Shown piece by piece: positions 59,856 to 64,000 of a stretch of DNA of 64,000 nucleotides. Location: NCBI RefSeq assembly GCF_014926385.1, contig NZ_CP053291.1, positions 310,001 through 374,000 of the forward strand, given 5' to 3'. Both the position numbers and the translations under genes were made by a program. A model generated the notes under the pieces. The model was not told the DNA's origin and did not search any database. It was given only the letters and a program-made list of their open reading frames with translations. The stretch is from Trueperella pecoris. GTDB lineage: Bacteria; Actinomycetota; Actinomycetes; Actinomycetales; Actinomycetaceae. Within the stretch, counting starts at the first letter, position 1. Every line of letters begins with the position of its first letter.

Positions 59856-61220
59856 TTAGAAGCTCGCAAACGAATCTTTGGTGAGCTTGCCATCGCGAAG
59901 GTCGAGCCAGAACTGGTCGGCTTCGGGGGCGAGCAGAACGGTTGAGGCGCCGCCCGGCCCGCGGTGGTTGAGCGAGGCGATGGGCGGGGCGCCTTTAAGC
60001 CCGTCCGGGCCGATCGCGTCGCGCAGGGCAAGGCCGGCCTTTGCGACCGTCATGAGGGAACCGTCCGTGTCCACGCTCAACACCTCGGCCACGCTGCCCA
60101 CGAGGGAGCGCTGCTTCAACGGGTTGACGAGGAGGGAAGGGGACAGTGCCTTGTCGATGATCTTGGAAACCACCTGGCGCTGGCGCTCCGTGCGGCCGAT
60201 GTCGCCCAACGGATCGGAATACCGCATGCGTGAGAAAGCAAGGGCGGTGGTGCCGTCAGAGTGGTGGCATCCGGCCGTCCACTGCAGCCCCGAATACTCG
60301 TCCGACACGTCGTAGTCGAGGCAGAGCTCGACACCTCCGACGGCGTCGGTGAGGTTCTTGACCCCATCCATGCCGATCTGGATGTAATGATCGATCTTGA
60401 GGCCGGTCAGCTCCTCGACGGTGTGGACGAGGTACTCGGCCCCGCCGAAGGAGAAGGAGCCGTTGAGCTTTCCTGATGCTTTCGAATCCGGGAAGTGCAC
60501 CAGCGTGTCCCGTGGCAAAGAGACGAGGGCGGCAGGCCCGGTCTCGCTCTTGTGCAAAAGCATAATCGTGTCGGCACGGTGGCCCTCGGTCGGATCATTG
60601 ACTGCCTCGCCGCGCTCGTCTGAACCGACGATAAGGAAGGTCTCGCCCGCGGTGTCGGGCGCACTGGAGAGCGCGGCCTCGTGGCCGAGCTTGCCGTTGC
60701 CATAGGAGTAAAGGTAGTAGCCCCAGCCGAGGACGAGAAGGACGATGATGGCCAATGCGCCGGCGAGAATGCGTCCGGGATGGCGCCTGCGCGCGCGAGC
60801 GGCTGGCGGCTCGCCGGGTTGGCCTGCCGGAGCGCCGTAGCGGTCCTCGTCGTGACCCGGGACGGGCCGATGCGGGGCATAGGCCGGGGGTGCAGTGTTG
60901 ACTGTTGCATTGACGGGCGCGGCGGCGCCGGGCGCTGCCGCTGGCGCCGCGGCCTGCTCGGCGTAGGGACGCTCTGGAGCCCTGTCGTCAAACGCTGAGC
61001 GCCGAACGGGGGCGCTGGGGCGGCGGGCACCTGTGGACGAACGGGGCTGGCTATCGGCGGAGGAGCGGGGCTGAACGCCCTGATCAGGATCGGCGGCCGC
61101 GCGTCGGGCGGACCTGGCCCGCGGACGAGCGGCATGCGAGGGGCGCCCTACTTCGTGAGCGCCCTCAACCGAGGGGCGTTGGACGCGCTTTCGCGGCTCG
61201 AAGGACGGCGGCTGGTTCAT
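59856..61220 (-). CDS. LytR-CpsA-Psr (LCP) wall glycopolymer ligase
   Basis: A 454-residue LCP enzyme. Residues 1 to about 140 are a Pro/Ala/Arg-rich cytoplasmic region; one helix (ILAGALAIIVLLVLGWGYYL) anchors the protein. The LCP domain outside has SDERGEAVNDPTEGHRADTI, MLLHKSETGPAALVSLPRDT and FSRMRYSDPLGDIGRTERQR, the Arg/Asp sites that bind the pyrophosphate of polyprenyl-linked polymers and a metal ion. LCP proteins transfer wall teichoic acid-like or arabinogalactan-type polymers to peptidoglycan. It overlaps the second LCP gene by 4 bases and is followed without gap by gtrA. Confidence 0.93.
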   Translation of the reverse strand: MNQPPSFEPRKRVQRPSVEGAHEVGRPSHAARPRARSARRAAADPDQGVQPRSSADSQPRSSTGARRPSAPVRRSAFDDRAPERPYAEQAAAPAAAPGAAAPVNATVNTAPPAYAPHRPVPGHDEDRYGAPAGQPGEPPAARARRRHPGRILAGALAIIVLLVLGWGYYLYSYGNGKLGHEAALSSAPDTAGETFLIVGSDERGEAVNDPTEGHRADTIMLLHKSETGPAALVSLPRDTLVHFPDSKASGKLNGSFSFGGAEYLVHTVEELTGLKIDHYIQIGMDGVKNLTDAVGGVELCLDYDVSDEYSGLQWTAGCHHSDGTTALAFSRMRYSDPLGDIGRTERQRQVVSKIIDKALSPSLLVNPLKQRSLVGSVAEVLSVDTDGSLMTVAKAGLALRDAIGPDGLKGAPPIASLNHRGPGGASTVLLAPEADQFWLDLRDGKLTKDSFASF

Positions 61221-62404
61221 TTGACCTCCCCGGACAGGCCGGCGCCGATAGCGCGGCGGAAGGCCTCGATTTCTTCTTTCGTTCCTTGGAGAATGGGGCT
61301 CTTGGTCGACGGGCGCTTTTCAAGCCGAGGCAGCGGCTTGTCGGTGCGGATTGCCTCCCACACGGATTCGGCTTCCGGCGCCGGGCGGACGCGGTTGCCC
61401 GCCTGGACGAAAGGCATCGTGATGAGGTGAAGATCTTGAACCGACAGGCCGCGCAGGGAGTAGGCCAGGCCTCCGAGGTAGCTGATGTTGCCCAGGCTGG
61501 AGGACATATCCACGTTCGACGTCACGTCATTGAGAACCCCGTAGAGCTTGGGAAGGTCGGAGATGTAGTTGAGGGACAGCGCCTTGGACACGATCGCTTC
61601 GACGATCTGCTGTTGACGGCCGATGCGGCTAATGTCTGAGCCGTCGCCCAAGGACTTGCGCGCACGGGCCAGGGCGAGCGCGTCCTTGCCGTTGAGCGTC
61701 TGGCAACCAGCGGCGAGGTCGAGGCCCGCAGAGGTGTCGGAGACGGGTTCGGAGAGGCACACCTCAACCCCGCCCAAGGTGGTGACGATGTCCTGGAAGG
61801 AAGCAAAATTGATGGCGATAAAGCCGTCAACGTAGATGCCCGAGAGTGCCTCGACCGTGCGGATCGTGCAGGCGGCGGCGCCTGCCACATCGCCCGTGCG
61901 GCCGCCGATTTCGAAGGCCGAGTTGAACATGGCGTCTGAGCGCTCGGTGGAGCGCGAGCCGTCGCTGAGGATGCAGGAGGGGATCGTCAGCAGTGTGTCA
62001 CGTGGGATGGACACGACGTCGACCCGGTCACGGTTGGCTGAGATGTGCATCAGCATGGCCGTGTCAGAACGCATTCCCGTGATTTCGCCAGCGGCGCCAG
62101 CGCCGTCGACGTCGCTCTTTCCTTCGCGCGCGTCCGAGCCGAGGACCAAAATGTTCAGGGGCCGGCCGGCCGCCGCGTCTGCGGGCGGCGGGGTCGTGGG
62201 TCGCTCCGTCGGGTCGAAGTATGACTCGACGTTGTGGCTTTGAATGTTGCCCTGCAAGTTCTGGTAGAGAAATGCGACAGCAGAGCCGCCGGTGAGCAAG
62301 AACGCGAGCAGGACTAACAGCACGCTTCGTAAGAGCGATGTTGATCGCCCGCGTGCTGAGCGGTGAGAGGGGCCACGCGTCGACGTCGTGGGAGTTGCGT
62401 CCAT
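61217..62404 (-). CDS. LytR-CpsA-Psr (LCP) wall glycopolymer ligase, paralogue
   Basis: A 395-residue paralogue of the preceding LCP enzyme with a shorter cytoplasmic part (about 22 residues), one helix (SVLLVLLAFLLTGGSAVAFL) and an LCP domain holding LVLGSDAREGKSDVD, MRSDTAMLMHISANRDRVDV, VSIPRDTLLTIPS and LGDGSDISRIGRQQQIVEAI. Having two LCP genes in one operon suggests attachment of two polymers or redundant function. ATG 62404 stands 6 bases after TATGAT, so the operon mRNA is probably leaderless. It is divergent from a glycosyltransferase gene. Confidence 0.93.
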   Translation of the reverse strand: MDATPTTSTRGPSHRSARGRSTSLLRSVLLVLLAFLLTGGSAVAFLYQNLQGNIQSHNVESYFDPTERPTTPPPADAAAGRPLNILVLGSDAREGKSDVDGAGAAGEITGMRSDTAMLMHISANRDRVDVVSIPRDTLLTIPSCILSDGSRSTERSDAMFNSAFEIGGRTGDVAGAAACTIRTVEALSGIYVDGFIAINFASFQDIVTTLGGVEVCLSEPVSDTSAGLDLAAGCQTLNGKDALALARARKSLGDGSDISRIGRQQQIVEAIVSKALSLNYISDLPKLYGVLNDVTSNVDMSSSLGNISYLGGLAYSLRGLSVQDLHLITMPFVQAGNRVRPAPEAESVWEAIRTDKPLPRLEKRPSTKSPILQGTKEEIEAFRRAIGAGLSGEVK

Positions 62405-62410
62405 GTGTCG

Positions 62411-62416
62411 ATCATA
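62411..62416 (-). promoter_or_regulatory. -10 element, leaderless LCP operon mRNA
   Basis: TATGAT on the minus strand ends 6 bases before ATG 62404. Confidence 0.55.
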
Positions 62417-62523
62417 TAGGCCGCGAGGGACATGAGATATCAGTCCCTAGAATGTGCGTCGCGTTTAACGCCGACCTGTGAGGAGACTAGGGTAGTTCTA
62501 GCAGCTGCGGAAGAGGAGGTGTT

Positions 62524-63360
62524 GTGCCAGATATTCGCGTGATTACGGTGGCCTACAACCCGGGGGCGGAACTGATCGAGATGATCGATTCCTTGCCGCG
62601 CGCAGTGGGCGAGGCGTCCTTTGAGACCGTCGTCGTCAACAACGGTGGATCCACCCCGGCGCTCGAACGGGCAAAGGAGCGCGCGTCCGTTGTCGAAACC
62701 AACGCCAACCTTGGCTATGGCAAAGCGAATAATCTCGGTGCGAAGGGTTTCGACGGCGATTGGTTGCTCATCATTAATCCCGATGTCTCCCTGGCTCCGG
62801 GCAGCATCGCGCGCATGATCGAGGTGGCCACGCTCTACCCGCGTGGGGGCGCGTTCGGACCGCGGATCATGACCCCGGAGGGAGATGCTTACCCCTCGGC
62901 GCGGCGATTCCCACGACTCGTGGCAGGTACCGGCCACGCGCTGCTCACGAACGTATGGCCGTCGAATCCGTGGACGTCTCGCTACCACGCCGCAGCGGCC
63001 ACGGACACCACCCATCCATCGGACTGGCTCTCCGGAGCGTGCTTGCTCCTCCGCCGTGTCGCCTTCGAGGCCGTGGGCGGCTTCGATGACGACTTCTTCA
63101 TGTTCTTTGAGGACACGATGCTGGGGGAGGATCTGGCTCGCGCAGGCTGGCAGCGAATCTTCGTTCACGACGCCGTGGCAGTCCACGACCAGGGCACATC
63201 GTGGCGCGAGCGCCCGGCGTCGATGCTGCGCGCCCACCACGACTCGGCCTACACCTACCTGGCGAAGGTCTACAACAAGCCGTGGCAGGCCCCGCTACGC
63301 CTCGCCGTGAGGGCAGGGCTGAAGGTGCGCCTGGCGCTTGAGCTGAAGGCCAAAGCCTAG
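62524..63360 (+). CDS. GT2 glycosyltransferase, rhamnosyltransferase WbbL-like
   Basis: A 278-residue inverting family-2 glycosyltransferase. It begins IRVITVAYNPGAELIEMIDS, binds nucleotide-sugar through NLGYGKANNLGAKGF and has the metal motif LLIINPDVSLAPGS (D-x-D-like N-P-D-V). The acceptor-side block is DWLSGACLLLRRVAFEAVGG, then FDDDFFMFFEDTMLGEDLARAG. These are typical of WbbL-like enzymes that add L-rhamnose to polyprenyl-PP-GlcNAc, the linker of actinobacterial wall polysaccharides. GTG 62524 follows AAGAGGAGG. It diverges from the LCP operon; donor sugar is inferred, not proven. Confidence 0.85.
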   Translation: MPDIRVITVAYNPGAELIEMIDSLPRAVGEASFETVVVNNGGSTPALERAKERASVVETNANLGYGKANNLGAKGFDGDWLLIINPDVSLAPGSIARMIEVATLYPRGGAFGPRIMTPEGDAYPSARRFPRLVAGTGHALLTNVWPSNPWTSRYHAAAATDTTHPSDWLSGACLLLRRVAFEAVGGFDDDFFMFFEDTMLGEDLARAGWQRIFVHDAVAVHDQGTSWRERPASMLRAHHDSAYTYLAKVYNKPWQAPLRLAVRAGLKVRLALELKAKA

Positions 63361-64000
63361 AAGCGGCCGCCGTAGCCCACGACGCCGTCGCGCACGCCCG
63401 CCACGATCTTCGCGATGCGCTCGCGGCGGCGATCGGCCAGGAGCGCGTGAAAGGCCGAGAACTTGGCCAGCCACACGAGGTAGCCGATGCGCCACCGAGC
63501 AGGCAAAAGGCCCGAGCGCAGGAGAAAGATCGTGTTGCGCACGAGGTAGTAGCAACGGATGGGACCGTGCAGGTGGACGGGCTGTGTGCGCCGGGGGAGG
63601 CGGACGGTTTCGTCGCCGAGCGAGTGCTCGAGCCGCGCGCCCGTGTCCACGATCAAGCGGTATCCGCGTTTTCTGGCGCGCAGGCACCACTCGAGGTCGA
63701 CATGGTCGATGAAGTAGGACTCGTTCATCGGGCCCACCTCGTCCAGGACCCGCATCGGAATGAGGCAACCGGATGCCAGGAGGAATGCGGCCTCAATTGT
63801 TCCGGCCGCGAGCTCCTCGGCGTGGGCGCGGCGTGGGCCGAAGCGCCGATCGACATAGACGAGCTCGTCTCCTCCCGGCTTATTTTCTGCGATGTAGGGG
63901 CCGGCTGCAGCGCAACCCGGGGAGGAATCGAGGCGAGCGCGCAAGGTTGCGACCAACTCGGCGTCAGGAAGCGAATCTTGGTCCGAGAGCAGGACGTAGC
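63357..64000 (-). CDS. GT2 glycosyltransferase, rhamnosyltransferase-like, C-terminal part
   Basis: The C-terminal 214 codons of a glycosyltransferase whose start lies beyond the right edge. YVLLSDQDSLPDAELVATL at the window border is the D-Q-D metal motif typical of rhamnosyltransferases (RfbF/RgpB-like). It is followed by AAFLLASGCLIPMRVLDEVG, MNESYFIDHVDLEWCLRARK (acceptor site), RRTQPVHLHGPIRCYYLVRN and the late Arg-rich helices. Its stop overlaps the end of the GT2 gene on the other strand by 4 bases. It belongs with the LCP/GtrA/GT2 genes in a wall-polysaccharide cluster that continues to the right. Confidence 0.87.
   Translation of the reverse strand, partial: YVLLSDQDSLPDAELVATLRARLDSSPGCAAAGPYIAENKPGGDELVYVDRRFGPRRAHAEELAAGTIEAAFLLASGCLIPMRVLDEVGPMNESYFIDHVDLEWCLRARKRGYRLIVDTGARLEHSLGDETVRLPRRTQPVHLHGPIRCYYLVRNTIFLLRSGLLPARWRIGYLVWLAKFSAFHALLADRRRERIAKIVAGVRDGVVGYGGRF

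Overview
The window is GC-rich DNA from an actinobacterium. Pointers are the strong GC-ending codon bias, a monomeric isocitrate dehydrogenase, an Rv1264-like adenylate cyclase, two LytR-CpsA-Psr proteins beside rhamnosyltransferase-like enzymes, an LAxTG-type sorting signal and many apparently leaderless mRNAs. The small, IS-bearing, partly decayed gene set suggests a host-associated Actinomycetaceae-like organism (Trueperella, Arcanobacterium or Schaalia type), but the genus is an inference.

Layout. 1-1009: an unknown membrane gene fragment and an hsdM remnant cut just before its SAM-binding motif. 1077-3336: a GNAT enzyme, an alarmone synthetase and a DUF2231-cytochrome b5 gene broken by an amber codon. 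3511-9229: a tight plus-strand run of methyltransferase with a His-rich insert, tocopherol-cyclase-like protein, DsbA-like protein, CcdA-like protein, lipoprotein, GNAT and lipoprotein, which looks like an extracytoplasmic redox and envelope module. 9406-10328: nitroreductase and DUF952. 10376-13720: an osmoprotectant ABC operon in ruins, split by a 1.49 kb IS110-family element with a probable bridge-RNA region; mscL and def follow. 15170-21008: cation transporter, azoreductase, GNAT, formate/nitrite channel, FAD/NAD(P)-binding protein and small families. 21060-22346: YeeE/TusA-type thiosulfate uptake pair. 22551-24758: icd. 24965-31172: tyrosine phosphatase, hydrolase, M18 aminopeptidase, acyl-CoA synthetase, and lipB-lipA.

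31393-37499 is a complete peptide ABC importer (two permeases, a fused double ATPase and a lipoprotein receptor behind an internal terminator). An IS3-family element (37683-38920) separates it from a heterodimeric ABC exporter whose two ATPase domains have lost complementary motifs and whose leader carries a 31-bp palindrome. Then come a PH-like membrane protein, typA, a VanW protein, fdxA, dapC and gltA, followed by a 769-residue LARTG-anchored beta-helix surface protein. Maf and a DUF885 peptidase-like gene form an operon. An adenylate cyclase and an OmpR-type two-component system precede a cell-wall glycopolymer cluster (GtrA, two LCP ligases, two GT2 enzymes) that runs off the right edge.

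How it fits together. icd, gltA, lipA and lipB serve central carbon metabolism and lipoylation. LCP, GtrA, GT2, VanW and the LARTG protein build the envelope. Peptide import, M18 aminopeptidase and DUF885 fit peptide scavenging. I saw no tRNA, rRNA or CRISPR array. Apart from degraded or mobile DNA there is no gene-free stretch over 300 bases.
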